A DNA stretch of 64,000 nt. It comes from Bradysia coprophila (lineage: Eukaryota > Arthropoda > Insecta > Diptera > Sciaridae). The translations under genes were made by a program, and so were the position numbers. Below, piece by piece: positions 27,404 to 40,697 of the stretch (positions within the stretch are counted from its first letter, which is position 1; each line of letters begins with the position of its first letter). Where the stretch lies: NCBI RefSeq assembly GCF_014529535.1, contig NW_023503423.1, positions 8,641,340 to 8,705,339 of the forward strand, given 5' to 3'. The notes under the pieces were generated by a model. It worked only from the letters and a program-made list of their open reading frames with translations. It was not told the DNA's origin and searched no databases.

Positions 27404-27748
27404 CAGATGGTCGAGAGGGGTTTATTAGAACCTCCTGAAAACAAATCTGAAAGCTCTGAACAATCCCACCAACATTCGTTAGGACATCTACAGGAAGAGC
27501 GCCATCAACAGCCACAGCAGCAGCATCAGCCACAGCACCAACAATATCAACCCCAACAACAACAACATCAACATCAAACGATTCAATCCACTCAGCAACA
27601 CTTTCAACCGACAAATCAACCGATTTTACAACAGCGCTTACTTCAGCAACCATCACAACTTCGACAGCATTTGACACGTACCACAGATAACAGCAATAAG
27701 CAACAAGTGACGGTGGTTGTCTTCAAAACTAAGTTACCTGATGATTGA
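27404..27748 (+). other. Hr4: In-frame Gln-rich extension after the Hr4 stop (readthrough candidate)
   Basis: The TAG at 27401-27403 is followed in the same frame by 114 sense codons, ending at TGA 27746-27748. The stop is followed by CAG and then ATG at 27407. The encoded stretch is rich in Gln, His, Pro and Thr, with mixed CAA/CAG, CCA/CCC/CCG and CAT/CAC codons, like the Hr4 N-terminal region and unlike the A/T-run sequence farther downstream. It could be a readthrough tail, a relic of a former longer Hr4 C-terminus, or a separate small frame. The sequence alone cannot decide. Confidence 0.5.
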
Positions 27749-28075
27749 GCGAAACCAAACGAAAAATGACTTTCGAACACTTCGTGGTTGGAAATTGAAT
27801 TCGATCGGCAAAGGAAGAGCGCAGTGCTTGGAGTGAGATAAGATATGATGTTTGAATCGGATCGGATTTTACAGATGCGACGAAATTGAGTTGATTTTTC
27901 ATCGTAGACAATTTTGTTAAGGAACCGAGCGAGAGAGTATACGCATTTTTAGGTTTATATAAAATGAAAAAAAAAAATTGAATTCGAAATTAGAGGTGCA
28001 CAATTTTCAAGAAGTAAAACAAATAGAAAGAATGAAAAGTACCACAACAGAAAAATGAAAAACACGTCCATATAA

Positions 28076-28081
28076 AATAAA
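28076..28081 (+). terminator. Candidate poly(A) signal for Hr4
   Basis: First AATAAA after the coding region, about 670 bases past the TAG. Later AATAAA sites are frequent in the AT-rich DNA beyond, so longer 3' ends are possible. Confidence 0.3.
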
Positions 28082-31000
28082 TTAATTAATTATGCTAGAG
28101 AGAATATCGGAATTAGAAAATAGTAAAAACAAAAGAAATGAACACAGTGATAACAAAAAGAAAACATTATTTTGTATTGTACTAACTAGAACTCCCCACA
28201 TTACACATTCTCATTATTCATGCAACAGCCAGTCAATCAATCCAAAATTGAAAATACTCGCGAGAATTTAATTGTTAGCAAAAACCGAGGGAAAAACGGA
28301 GGAGAAAACCGAGGCAAAAAACCAAAATTATCCAATTGATACAGTGACACACAAACAAACAGCCCATTTTCTGAGAACGAATTATAGTTCATTGATCATC
28401 CACACAAAACTTGTGGCAAAACAAATCGTTTACTGGTAGTGACTGTAAAACACCCACATTTCAGAGGCGCCGAATTTGATTATGCCCAAGGGAGGCGGAA
28501 AGATTTTTTTTCTGAACTACACCTAACGAAAGTCAATGTCAGAAATCGGTTTTGGTAGCTACTTCTCAGTCAACTGTTAAAATTCTTCTCTAATTTCATG
28601 GGTCCTATTCTTGGCGCCACAGCTACATTACGTAATGGCGAATTTCAATACTGAATTACTCAATTGCCGAAAATTTGTAGGACTTGGTTTATTGACACTT
28701 TCATGGAACTTTATCTCTTCTACTAGTCGACCAAATTCAGAAGGATGTTCTGAGAAAAGGCGGATAGATTTGGAGCTAATTCAAAACGAAATTTAATTAC
28801 CGTTCAAGTGACTTCACTTGACTTCCCGTAAAGTTTGCTTGATATCTTTAATCTTGAGAAATTTAACATTTTGAGATATTGTTTCGTGCAAAAAATTACT
28901 GAAAACGAATAGATGCCTTTTTACAAGTCATCATCATCTCATATGTCATCGTCAGCATCGACAAAATAGCGAGGTCAGCCAAATGTTGTCTTATATCGCA
29001 AAGTATAATGTTAAATGTAATGAAGTAAGAGATTCGTATTCAATCAATTGAAAAGACTTCGAACAAGTGAAGTAACAGATTCGATATTAACTATCCTGGC
29101 CACCTTTGAGCGAAATATCCGAAAAATGAAAATCCGGCCACACATAGCGTTGAGTCAACAAAATTTGATAATTTGATTTATATGTTATGCATCAAATACA
29201 TTATCTGGGCTTATTTTGTCCATGACTTATTTTGACTCCGACTATATGGGACCGGTCATATGAAAGTGATGTTTGTAATGATTCTGATTCAGCTGGTGGG
29301 ATTTTTAGTATTTTTTTAATAGACCGCAGATCCAATCTCGAACCAGAGTTCCTTAATTTATGATTCGATGTGTGTCGGAGATATTTGATGTGGCAGCAGA
29401 TAGGTGTCCTTTTGCTCTCACTACGAATTTAATTTTTGTTTCAATTACAATACTCTACATCCACATTCAAACTAAACATGTAATTTACTGGGGACATCAC
29501 TCCCTCTTAAAAATTTACTGAATTTTGGCCCGAAAAATAGTTTCGCATGGAATGCTACACATCTAATTCAAGAGGATAATGGCGGTGCAAAATAAACGAT
29601 TTTAAAAATAATAACCGAGAAATGGAACTGACTTCAGTTCAGATAAATGATAAATTTAAGCAAAATAAATTTATCAAAACTCAATAAAAGACGAGTGTTG
29701 TACAGTTGTAGTAGAAAGACATCGGAAAACGATAAATCAATTTCTTTGTTTTGTTTTTCAAGTGGGAAAAATTTGTAGAATAAATTTGATTTTTTTCTTA
29801 AATAAAAATATTTACTAGGAAGTCTGACGAGAAATGCCTTGATTAAATTAAATTAAATTAAATTTAAAACAAATTAAAAACAAATGAAAATTGTATGTGA
29901 GTAAAAATTCGACAAAAATGATAATCCCCTTCAATCAAAAAATATTTTTCGTTTTTTGAAATTTTTCAAATTTTGTAGATTGTCCCGTCCGGTTTTTTTA
30001 ATGTAACATTGTAGCACTTACATAAATAGAGAGATGACGATTTTCGATTTTGTGTTACGTAAAGTTTGGAAATTATGAGGAACATCTTCGTATAAAATGT
30101 ATGGATGGTCGACTTATGAAACCCAAGTTGTACATCGACTTATCATAAATGAGTGAAAATTGCAGTCTCTCTAGTTAATTAATTATTTACGGCGTTGAAT
30201 AACAGTCCAAATTTTCTATTTTGTAGATCCATCTCCTCTCTCTATTAAATTTCTTAAAATTCACTAACCAAACACATTAGTCGAAAGAGAAGAAAGATTT
30301 TTTCATTATTTTTTTGAAAAGGCACATGCACTTTATTTGTAATGTTCTGTTGGTCTAAAATCGAGAAAGGAAAACCGTTGTAAAAGCAGAAAAGTTAATT
30401 TTGTAAAAATTTGTACAAATGAAAATGAAAATGTGTAAGCAAAAATGTTAAAGTTTATATAACCGGAATGTGATTTTATTTTGTCATAATAATCGTACTA
30501 AAGAAACTCGTTAAAATGTGGGAACGTTAAGAAAGCGTTTAAGAAGAAAATTAAGATTTTAAAATTAAAAACTAACATAAAACAACAACAAAATTAAATT
30601 GTTACCAGTGAAACCAATTATACCACGATAGCAAGTGACTGTAAAAAAAGAAGAAGATGAATTAGTTTTAACGTAAGTCGAAAATTTTTTTTCTTGTTAA
30701 ATTTTGTTACGAAAAGAATGTCTTAAATCTTAAACTAAGAAAAATCATATTGAGTTACCAAATAAAATAATGCACGAAATTCTGTACATTAATTCTGCTG
30801 CCATTTCTTTCAGGTTTGCTGGACTTTTGTCTTGGCACTGTCGCGATAAACCTCTTACACTATTTTCCTTTTTCCATTAATTTTCTTCTTTTCTTCATTT
30901 CTAATCGACTGTCTTCATTGTAATTGTAATTTGGTGCGTAAACATAGCCCTCGCTGGATCGGACGCGATATTCCATTTAATCAACGGAATTTTTGTAGAT

Positions 31001-34000
31001 TTCTGAAACTTATAATCGCTTCGTATTTTGAAGAAAATTTCTATGAATGGCTTAGGAGCACTTCCCAATGCATAAGTTTAAAATTGAGTTATCAATTGGA
31101 AAGTTGTAAGAGCATTCGGAATTTTCACAGAACGTTTTTAGTTTACGAGCCGTAATATCTTGCCAAAATGAGTATTATTCCGGCGGGGGAATAAAACGCT
31201 GAACAATTGATTCGATATGGAACATCCTTCGAGTAGGCTAGATTGCCTGAAACTACACGAACCTGACATAATTTGATTTTTGGTTCAGGTTCAGGTCGAG
31301 CTGGTAATTCGCTCCGAAAATTTCGAGTTGACCGACCTGAAGTTGCCAGAGCTGAAATAAAAATTTAAGGTTTGGGTTCAGGTCAAACTTGACTTGTTCC
31401 GAGCATTAGACGTTAATGACTGAATTGGACAAGCAACGGCATATAAATTTGAGACTTTCATTGGAGCTCGAAAACTACTCACTTATGATTGCAAATTGGT
31501 TGCAAAGTATGCCTTTGAGTCTGCGCTGCGTCAACTAGAAGATTTTCTAAACTGTTCAAGTTGTTACGGTCAAAGAAGAAAGTAGAAAATTCATTCTATT
31601 GAAGCATGAAACTTTCAATAAATTTCTTGGACGAACTGTTCATTGCTGACGTTACGATTCACTAGACTTTCTGCTGCTGTCCGCTTTGATCCATCGTATC
31701 ATTTTCACGTATTATACGTTCAGTCCAATCGCATCCAAAAGCTATCGGCATGAAAATTGATAGTTTTGTCACAATAATATCTCAACACATTTACAATACA
31801 TCGTTCACACACTCACGTATAGACTCCCACATAAATTTTAAATTTAAGATAAAAAAATTTGTAAAAATAAAGAAAAATGGTGCTCTTAGTATTAAAATGA
31901 AAAGAAAAATGAAAATAAGTTTCTCTTACATCTAAATGTTAAATCAGAACTGGAAAATTATTCTTTTCATCTAGAAAAGAAGGAATACGACGACCAAGTT
32001 GTACCGTTACCACTATACCTTTAACATAGTTTACAGAAAACCAACCAAACAAAATTTACTGATCTCAATCACAAACATACTAACACGTCTAGTTCTTAAA
32101 TGTATGACAAACACACTTCTCCTCATTTTCACATTCTTCAATCATCAGCCATCACCAGTAAATAAAGTACACACGTCCGGAACATTTCAAATCTTTCATC
32201 AATTCTATCTTATCATTTTCTTAGTGTGAACGCACTAGTGCCATTTTATAACATTTACAACGCTCCTCTGATGGAAACCGGTGTTACAATTTCTTTTACT
32301 CTTTCCAATTTCATTACTTATAATTTCCATCACAATCCTATCTGCATTTTTATACCTAAAACAACCTCTGGCTGTAGTACTATGATCTCCATTAACATTA
32401 CTTTTTGGATACGGTTTATGCAACCGTGGTCGTTGCAAATGTTGAACTACTTTCAATCGACGAACGCTCGAAAGAATAAAATAAAATTTGTTGTAAATTT
32501 CTAAAGAAAAAAAAATCTTCTTGATAATGTCGTTTCAGCATAAAAAAGATTTTACGCCAAGACAATGTACAGTTAATCTAATCATTTGATCCATCCATGA
32601 TAACCATATTGACCCCCATTAAATTCAACTGAGGTTAAAGTCTTATTCTCGAAAAGGGACATTATCCTGGAAAATACTAGAAAATCTAAATTGGATGGAA
32701 CAAAAATAAGCTTAGATCTCCTGTTTATTGGGTCTTAGCATGATGAATGTATGTCAAAAGTAATGATGAAGTAATAGATTTCGGACGAATCCCTTACCCA
32801 GATCGAGATTAATAGTCCCTGGTGTGTGAAGTCCAACTGACGCTTAGGTGCTGGGTTCGTCCCTTCAACCTATTCTATATCTAAACAGATCCAGATATGC
32901 GACAGACTTATGGTCATATTCTTGCTTATTGTCTGCGATAGGTTAAACATCCCCCTAGTCAAATTCTAATGTTAAATCGTACGATATATATCTCGACTCA
33001 AACTTTATTTACTAAACACACTCTCATTTCATCTGGCAACTTTCAGTTCAGCAGTTTTCATTGAATATTTTTCGTTTCGAAAAAGGAGATAAATTCAATT
33101 TAAATTTCTTTTTTAGCATTTACGAGATAAAAGAAACTTTTAAACCTTGTACAGTGTGGTAAGGATGAAGCGAAGGTAGAGAATAAATTTTAGATTTTAA
33201 CAGAAAATGAATGAAAACTAATTTTTTTATGAAAGAAAAATTCTCTAAATAAAAATGAAAATAAGTAAATAATGAAAAAAAAGTTTAATCAGTAAGTTTC
33301 GACTGCGTATCATATAAATAAATTATATTTGTTTAACAAGAGAAAAGAAGGAGAGTGTTAAGATAAATTAAATTAAATTAAATTAAAATTGAATTTTAAG
33401 ATAATTTTTATTGATCTTTTCTTAAAATAATTAATTTCCTCTTTGTTATTTTACCTATAATTATATTAAATTAAAAATAAAATTAATTAATTTTTTTTGT
33501 AAATTTAGACGAGCTTTGCAACCAAAAATTTTTGTTTGTTGTTTTTATTTTCTGTAATTTTTTTACTTTGTTCATAATTTTGTGTACTTTTCGTTGTAAA
33601 TCGTGTAATAAAATTACTAATATTTTGTATTTTTGTCATCAGAAACCAGGCTATGAATTAATTATTTTTAATATTTTTTTCTGTGTTATTTGTAAAAACG
33701 TGTAAATAGAAAAGCAAAAGTTTTTTTTTACTTTAATGTAAAATTTTTATATTTAACTTTTCATTTAAAAATTTCTTTTTCCTTTTAAAATAGTAAAAAT
33801 TCCTAAATTAACGATACAACAACAACAAAACCAAGAGACTTTGAATTTAACAATTTTTTAAATTTATTATTTTACCGAAAAATGACTGGCAATGTTATCG
33901 TATCAAAGTATAATACATCACCCATGTCAAACATACGGGTATGATGACTAAAGTATATATGTCCATTGGACATTGTCCAATCAGATGTTTTTGATTCGTC

Positions 34001-36466
34001 GGATTCGGTAAAACTTACTTTCTTTAAAAAAAAAATTAAATAATCTTTACGTCTACTTTGTGTCGTAATCTACTAATTCTTTTTTTAAATTTTTCTTTTA
34101 ACTAATTTTACTTATAATTTTTAACTGTTTCGATTGTAAAATGTACATTAAACGAAAACACATATAAGACTAGCTACATATACTGCCTGCATACGAAATA
34201 AAGAAAATGATGTAGAGTAAACGAAGAAGTGGACTAACCATGGACGTCATAATTATAAAATTAAAATTATGATGAATGTGTGTGTGTCCGATTAATTTAA
34301 TTTAAACAAAAAAAAAAAATTAATTATATGAATAAAATAAATTAAATTACTTGAATGTAAGAGTATTGTGTATTATTTAACAAAGAAATATAAAAATTTA
34401 AACAAAAAATTTAAAAACCAAAACCAAACAAAATTTAAAAATAAAATATTTTTTTATTCAAACAATTAAATACAGAAATTGTATAAAAACAAAATGCAAA
34501 TAGTTCATGAACACACAGACACAGCCCAGAAAACCATTTATTTAAAATTACAACGTACTATTCAAACACACATCTAATCACTGAACGATTTTAAAAGAGA
34601 AAAAAAAATATTTAACGGGATAATAAAATGAAAATAAGATAAAACCAAGTTAAAGGCATTATAACAAAGGAAAACTGATTAATCACCCGCTCCTTCCCCC
34701 GACATTGAAATACAGACAAATACACCACACATCGCATTTTTATCTCCTTTGTTTATTTGAATTGCATAAAAAATCAGTTCCAAATTTTTGAAATAAATGG
34801 GATGGTAGGGGGAATATTGTAGTCAAAACTGTCTTCTTTTTGTTTCCTTCTAATTTTTAACTCTTCTTTTGTATTCATATTTACAACAACAAAATTATTA
34901 AAATTAAATTTCTTTTTTATTTTAAGTATTTTTAGCTTTTTCTATATTGTGTAGAGTTTACATATAGAAAAAGTAAAACGGAAAAATGTTACCTAGTTTT
35001 TACATTAATTAAAGAAAACAAATTGATGAAGAAAATTGATTTAAAAAAAATACAACAAATTTAAAGTAAAATTAATTAATTATATATATTCGATATTGTA
35101 TATGTTAATTACGAATGAAAATATAAAGTAAATAAATAAATAAATAAAATTATTATTAAAATAAAAAATGAAAAGGAAAAATGATTAAAAAAAACAATGA
35201 AACAACAAAAATAATTATATATAAAAAAAACCACAACTGAAACAACTGAAAAAAATATGTTGAGAAAAACAACCCAACTGATAAAAAATAAAAAATGCTA
35301 AAATATATAGAATTTATATATTGTCGTCAAAATAATACAAAATCAAGATTTTTCTTTACGTTCCGGTCGACAAAACGTACACATCTCTTATGCCGATAAT
35401 AGTGGTTGATTTTCAGTCATTTTATTTATTAGAGAAACAAATACCATCCGAATATAGGTTTGTTCCATCGTATGGTAAAAACGATTTTCGACGAGTCGAA
35501 AACGAACTAGAGCATCCACAGAGCCATAGACCTCAACACTTTCGCGAATTTTTCGTAAACACTAATTTTTTGGTTATATCTCTATGTATGACGCTTTGAC
35601 CAATGACATAATAGTGGGATAGACAGGAATTACGTAGACGAAATTTACACATTCACTTTCACTTATACATTCCACTTAATTTTGACAAGTTGGTAAAACT
35701 GTTGCAGACTTTTCGAAATTAACTTGAACCACTTTAAACAAAAATTCTTTTATTAGCTGCTTCTATCAATTACGCTGAAACTGATCACTACCTCATTACA
35801 CAATTTTCCAACACATTTTTTAATTTTTAAAAAGAAATGTCCCGAAATTTTAATACTGACGATGCTGACACTTTTATTATGCGTGACTACTGAACGTGAA
35901 ATAAATTCAGTCAACTGATTGAATTCTCCGATTTTCAAGAATAAAAATTATTCGATCGAAAAGGAAAAAATCACAAAATTAGTTCAATTTTGGGGACAGT
36001 GAGAGATTCTTTACATGAAATATAAATTTCAGTTCGATAAATATTTAATTTTAGAAGAAAAAAATGCTTTAAACCAATTTCGAAAAAAGAGTGTAAATAC
36101 AAATTTCCTTCGCGCCTACATTTCAAAATAACGTAAGTACCATAAATTTATGGTAGTCACACACACTACTGAAAATTTCGTATTTGCTTTTGCTTCAGCG
36201 CTTGAACAAAATATTTACATAGAAGGCCTGTCTATCCCTGTAAATACTTCGACACTACAGATCGTTCTTACTTTTCCTATAATACACATCACTTAGCCCA
36301 GTTTGTATAACATACACATTTCGCACAATTTTACGTAGGGCAACAACTTACACTATCAAATGTTACGTATTTCATGTCGGGACCAATTCTGTTCGTAATT
36401 TCCTGACTAGATATGATTAGTCGAAGTTAAACTTGCGTAATGAGCCGGGAAACCAATGCTACTTTT
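28082..36466. other. Long AT-rich non-coding stretch
   Basis: Over 8 kb with no recognisable coding exon. It contains AATTA/TTAAA simple repeats (near 29850, 33370 and 35130), many AATAAA sites, and A/T runs resembling a long 3' UTR around 33-35 kb. Whether part of it is transcribed as an Hr4 3' UTR cannot be told. Short frames such as 30931-31155 and 32226-32504 have no domain or splice context. Confidence 0.4.
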
Positions 36467-38286
36467 TAGCCCCGTACGAAGTACTGGGGGCTTATAAGAT
36501 TAATATGCCGTTTGTAACACGTCGAATTGGAAGCAGACAGTAAGGGCAAAGCTTTTGGTTATGTTCATAGATGACGAATCCGCAATAAAAAAAATGTCCG
36601 TCCGTCCGTCCGTCCGTCCGTCCGTGACCCCTCTAGCTTGAGCAAATCACAACATTTTTTCAAAATTCTTTTTTTCCCCGATTGGTATCGACAAAAGTAA
36701 GGTCAAGTTCGAAAATGGGCATGGTAGGGTCGGCCCTTCCAGAGCTAGGGCCCTATAGGTGTTTTTCAGTCTTTCGACGATATCTACCGAAATACGCACG
36801 TAATAGCTGCTTGTGATATATCAAATGAAAGGTATTGACGAGTAGAACAAAGTTGCTGAACATTGTTTTTGTGTAGGATGCAACGCGAGCTTGTTGGGAG
36901 GGCTCAAAGGTCGTTACTCGGCCCTAAGTGTTTTTTCCACATAAATCGAGTAAATCTCATCCGATTTTGCCAGATTTAGTTTTTTATGGAAGGTAATTGA
37001 ATACCGAAAAGAACGTGGCGAAAAAAGTTTCAAATTTGGGCCCTTGGACTAAGGCCGCTACTCGGCCCTAAGTGTTTTTTGCACATAAATCGAGTAAATC
37101 TCATCCGATTTTGCTAGATTTTGTTTTATTTGAGAGATAATTGAATACCGAATAGAATGATGGCAAAAAATGTTTCAAATTTGGGCCCTTGGACTAAGGC
37201 CGCTACTCGGCCCTAAGTGTTTTTTGAGCATAAATCGAGTAAATCTCATCCGATTTTGCTAGATTTTGTTTCATTTGAGAGATAGTTGAATTCGAATAGA
37301 ATGATGGCAAAAAAAGTTTCAAATTTGGGCCCTTGGACTAAGGCCGCTACTCGGCCCTAAGTGTTTTTTGCACATAAATCGAGTAAATCTCATCCGATTT
37401 TGCTAGATTTAGTTTTTTATGGAAGGTAATTGAATACCGAAAAGAACGTGGCGAAAAAAGTTTAAAATTTGGGCCCTTGGACTAAGGCCGCTACTCGGCC
37501 CTAAGTGTTTTTTGCACATAAATCGAGTAAATCTCATCCGATTTTGCTAGATTTAGTTTTTTATGGAAGGTAATTGAATACCGAAAAGAACGTGGCGAAA
37601 AAAGTTTAAAATTTGGGCCCTTGGACTAAGGCCGCTACTCGGCCCTAAGTGTTTTTTGCACATAAATCGAGTAAATCTCATCCGATTTTGCTAGATTTAG
37701 TTTTTTATGGAAGGTAATTGAATACCGAAAAGAACGTGGCGAAAAATTTTTCAAATTTGGGCCCTTGGACTAAGGCCGCTACTCGGCCCTAAGTGTTTTT
37801 TGCACATAAATCGAGTAAATCTCATCCGATTTTGCTAGTTTTTGTTTCATTTGAGAGATAATTGAATGCCGAATAGAATGATGGCAAAAAAAGTTTCAAA
37901 TTTGCGCCCTTGGACTAAGGCCGCTACTCGGCCCTAAGTGCTTTTTGCCATAAATCGAGTAAATCTCAACCGATTTTGCTAGTTTTTGTTTTATTTGAGA
38001 GGTAATTGAATACCCAATGGAAAGTTGGCAAAAAAATTTGGGTTTATAAAATAATGTCGTAAATTGTTGGTTTTATTTGAGAGGTACTTCGTACGGGCTT
38101 TCGTAATTGCGCTATGCGCAATTTTAAAAATGAACACTTTCAGTAAATTTGACCATGCCCAACTTGACTTGCATTTTGGTAACAGACGCATTAGAGGGTT
38201 GTAGACGTATTAGGGTTCCGGGCGTATTACGGCTACGGACGTATTATGGTTACGGACGAAATAGGATTACGGATCGTACGGGGCTA
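36467..38286. mobile_element. 1.8-kb inverted-terminus element with internal tandem array
   Basis: The left end reads TAGCCCCGTACGA and the right end TCGTACGGGGCTA, exact 13-base inverted repeats. A second copy of the inward-facing motif, GTACTTCGTACGGGCT, lies at about 38086-38101, so a shorter unit may end there. Inside are a TCCG microsatellite (36596-36625), a tandem array of a 144-bp unit, and near 38190-38275 about five diverged units of an 18-base repeat (GACGTATTAGGGTTAC-like). There is no transposase. The superfamily is not clear to me, and no target duplication was found. Confidence 0.65.
36880..38070. repeat. Tandem array of a 144-bp unit, 8 copies
   Basis: The marker CTCGGCCCTAAGTG recurs at 36917, 37061, 37206, 37350, 37494, 37638, 37782 and 37927, spaced 144-145 bases. 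Each unit holds GGGCCCTTGGACTAAGGCCG and a conserved AAATCGAGTAAATCTCA segment. Two alternating subtypes are visible: one with GAACGTGGCG, one with GAATGATGGC. The outer units are more diverged than the inner ones, as expected of arrays homogenised by unequal exchange. Confidence 0.9.
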
Positions 38287-39223
38287 AGTCGCAGCAAACG
38301 CTCCGACTGTTCTGATGCCTTGTTTTAAATATTTTTATTCAACGTGATTCTGAACCAAAACTTTCTTCTTCGATATGCCTCGAAAATGAATGGTTGTTTT
38401 ATATAGAGAATTGACCCTTCTACAGCTGCCTTTTTGTCAGATTTCAATTTTATATCGATAAAAATTGTTGAAAATTTTAAGATTTTTGTTTTGAAGGAAT
38501 AGAACGACGATTTGATCGTTTAAAAATAGACAAACACAAAAGAGAAATTTCGGTCGTTCCAACCTTTGCCTTCGGCTCGGATTGAAACTTTCACACTTGG
38601 CAAAATAAAAAGTTCCAGACGCAATCTAGTATTACTCACTGCATCCCCGAGAAAACGACTCATTACCACTCAACAAATCCAAAAAATAAAATTTCTCAGA
38701 AAAAGTGTTACATCCATATAGACGCAAGAAGAGTAAATGCGTCGTTCAGAAGAGAGTCAGCCACACAAACACTATGTAGTCGTAATTGACTGGAAACTAT
38801 TACTAATGATGTTCGCGAAGGCCAAACAACAAACTGATCCACAGACACAATTAAGTTCATTAAGATTTTTCTTTGCTCTACATTGTTAACCATGAAAAGT
38901 TGTGGAACAAAAATTGTTTCGGGAAAACGGAAAATGGTTTTTCTAGCCGGAAAACCCATTTATATGAAAGCCTCGAATAACTCCTAAATTGCAATATCTT
39001 TTTGAAAAATTTATTTGGTTCTAAAAAAGTATGACTCAATACCGATATTTCATGGAATCCTTTTTGTTGTGGAGTCGTAGTGGAATCGTTAATGGTTCCT
39101 CCAAAAAATTCATCAACAATGCAAAATCAAGCAATTTTCCTGGTCATTTCAGGAGCCTGAGATATGACCAGCGAAACTCATATAGTTAATAATACGGATT
39201 CTGTAACTTTTTCCTTCAAATTA
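38287..39223. other. Non-coding stretch
   Basis: No recognised gene. A minus-strand frame (38708-38959) begins at an alternative codon and lacks receptor or transposon motifs. Confidence 0.4.
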
Positions 39224-39229
39224 TTTATT
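39224..39229 (-). terminator. Candidate poly(A) signal of the frameshifted odorant receptor
   Basis: AATAAA on the minus strand, about 140 bases after the stop codon of the receptor at 39367-40697. Confidence 0.35.
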
Positions 39230-39366
39230 ACATTCATTTCAATGGTGGGGATTGATATTTTGCTTCATATTAATAGAGTGTTCTATATCAACTTCCTCTC
39301 TTTTTAGCGTGTTGCCGGCCTTCCATGTGAAGAGTAGTAGATTACCCATACTCTTACTGAACGATT

Positions 39367-40697
39367 TCATTGTTTAATATTTTTCAAAATGTTAAAGAAG
39401 CTGTAGGCCGAATTCAAAATCTGCAAGACGAATACTACGGTGAAAAATTGTACTAGACCAATTGACCAATTGGATTACCCGATTAAATGTTTGCAAAGTT
39501 AACGGATACAGTTTGAAGACAATTAGCTCATGAGGTTGCCTTAAGTATTCACCAAAAATGATGACGATCCTCTTGGTAGATTGAGGCTGATCGACCCAGT
39601 TCGATTCAAACAATTTGTAGGATAGACTGTCGCTTGACAGCAAAATCTCGTTCCCGAAATACGTAATCATTAATAGCTCGGAAATGTGGAAAAACAGAGA
39701 GTAAAGATGAATTATGCGCTCCAGTAGGTTCTCGCCGATATCCTAAAAATGATTTTAGAATAGTTTAAGTGTCATAAAAATTGAATTGATGTTTACGAAA
39801 GCAAGACAATAAACGGATCCGCAGATGCATGTGGCGCTGGTGGCAAATTGAAGTACAAATAATTTTGAAGCAAATGATATCAGTTCGTCGATTAACCTTC
39901 AAGAGAACAATCACCTTGTTAAATCAACGAAAAATCGCACACTAAATAGACGAGCTACCCTCTTAAGTGATAGTGAGCAACAATCGATGACTCCAAGTGC
40001 TTACGAAATATTTTATGCCTTTCCTTCTCGGACAGTTTTCCTCTATTTCGTTCGTCACTACGTCCTGCATTTTCGATCTCTCTTCCTATAACTTTATATC
40101 TTAAGGAACAAAGAAACATCGAGTACCACAGTACGATCGTGAAAAGTACCGCCGAAAACGTAAAGACGATCTCGGTGGCCATAAACGTAAATGCCATCCA
40201 GTAGGCGGTTCCACCCTTTCTCCAATCCAATGGAAATGCAAAATCAACAATCATTTTTCTCTCACTACTGAAAAGGGGAATTGCAATCGCAAAAGCAAAC
40301 GCAAAAAGGCTGATCCACAGAAATGTGACGATAAATTTCATGAATTGTCCCAATTTGTCGTGGAAAAAGTGACGTCGTCGGCCTTTCGAATCGAAAAAAC
40401 ACCGATACGGTGTAGCAGTTCCGAAATCTGCTTATGCTTCCATATCAAAATGCAAAATTTCACGTCCAAAACCAAAATCACCAAAGTCGCTTCATATAGG
40501 AATATCGACTCGTCGCTCAATTCAGCTGTTATTCCTCCGAACCCTAACGAAGTGAATAGAAGTGAATAGTTCAAGCAATACAAGGTCTTAGCTCGAAGTT
40601 CACTAGTTGTTGGTTGATCTCCTTTGTACCAATAGCCAACGCGATAGAACACGGAAAGCAATTGACTTATTACTCTATGAATTTGAATTGAGTGCAT
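39367..40697 (-). CDS. Odorant receptor (7tm_6), frameshifted in exon 1; possible pseudogene
   Basis: Four exons on the minus strand: 40697-39959, 39896-39797, 39742-39479 and 39420-39367, all with GT-AG introns of 54-62 bases, giving about 385 residues. Family features of insect odorant receptors (odorant-gated channels partnering Orco in sensory neurons) include several hydrophobic segments, FPLDWRKGGTAYW in the mid region, ATSATCICGSVYCLAF in a membrane segment, YFGNE, ESNWVDQ, and the typical terminus ILNSAYSFFNILKNI. Compared with its tandem neighbour (42171-44131), one base is missing near 40351-40370, just before LGQFMKF. The frame breaks there, and a stop (TGA) follows shortly. Everything else is open and splice-competent, so the break is recent or a sequencing error. 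Confidence 0.85.

Noticed and set aside
36596..38070. Regular repeat spacing that might suggest a CRISPR array
   Set aside because: Units are 144-bp tandem copies without unique spacers, in a eukaryotic genome; it is a satellite-like array.
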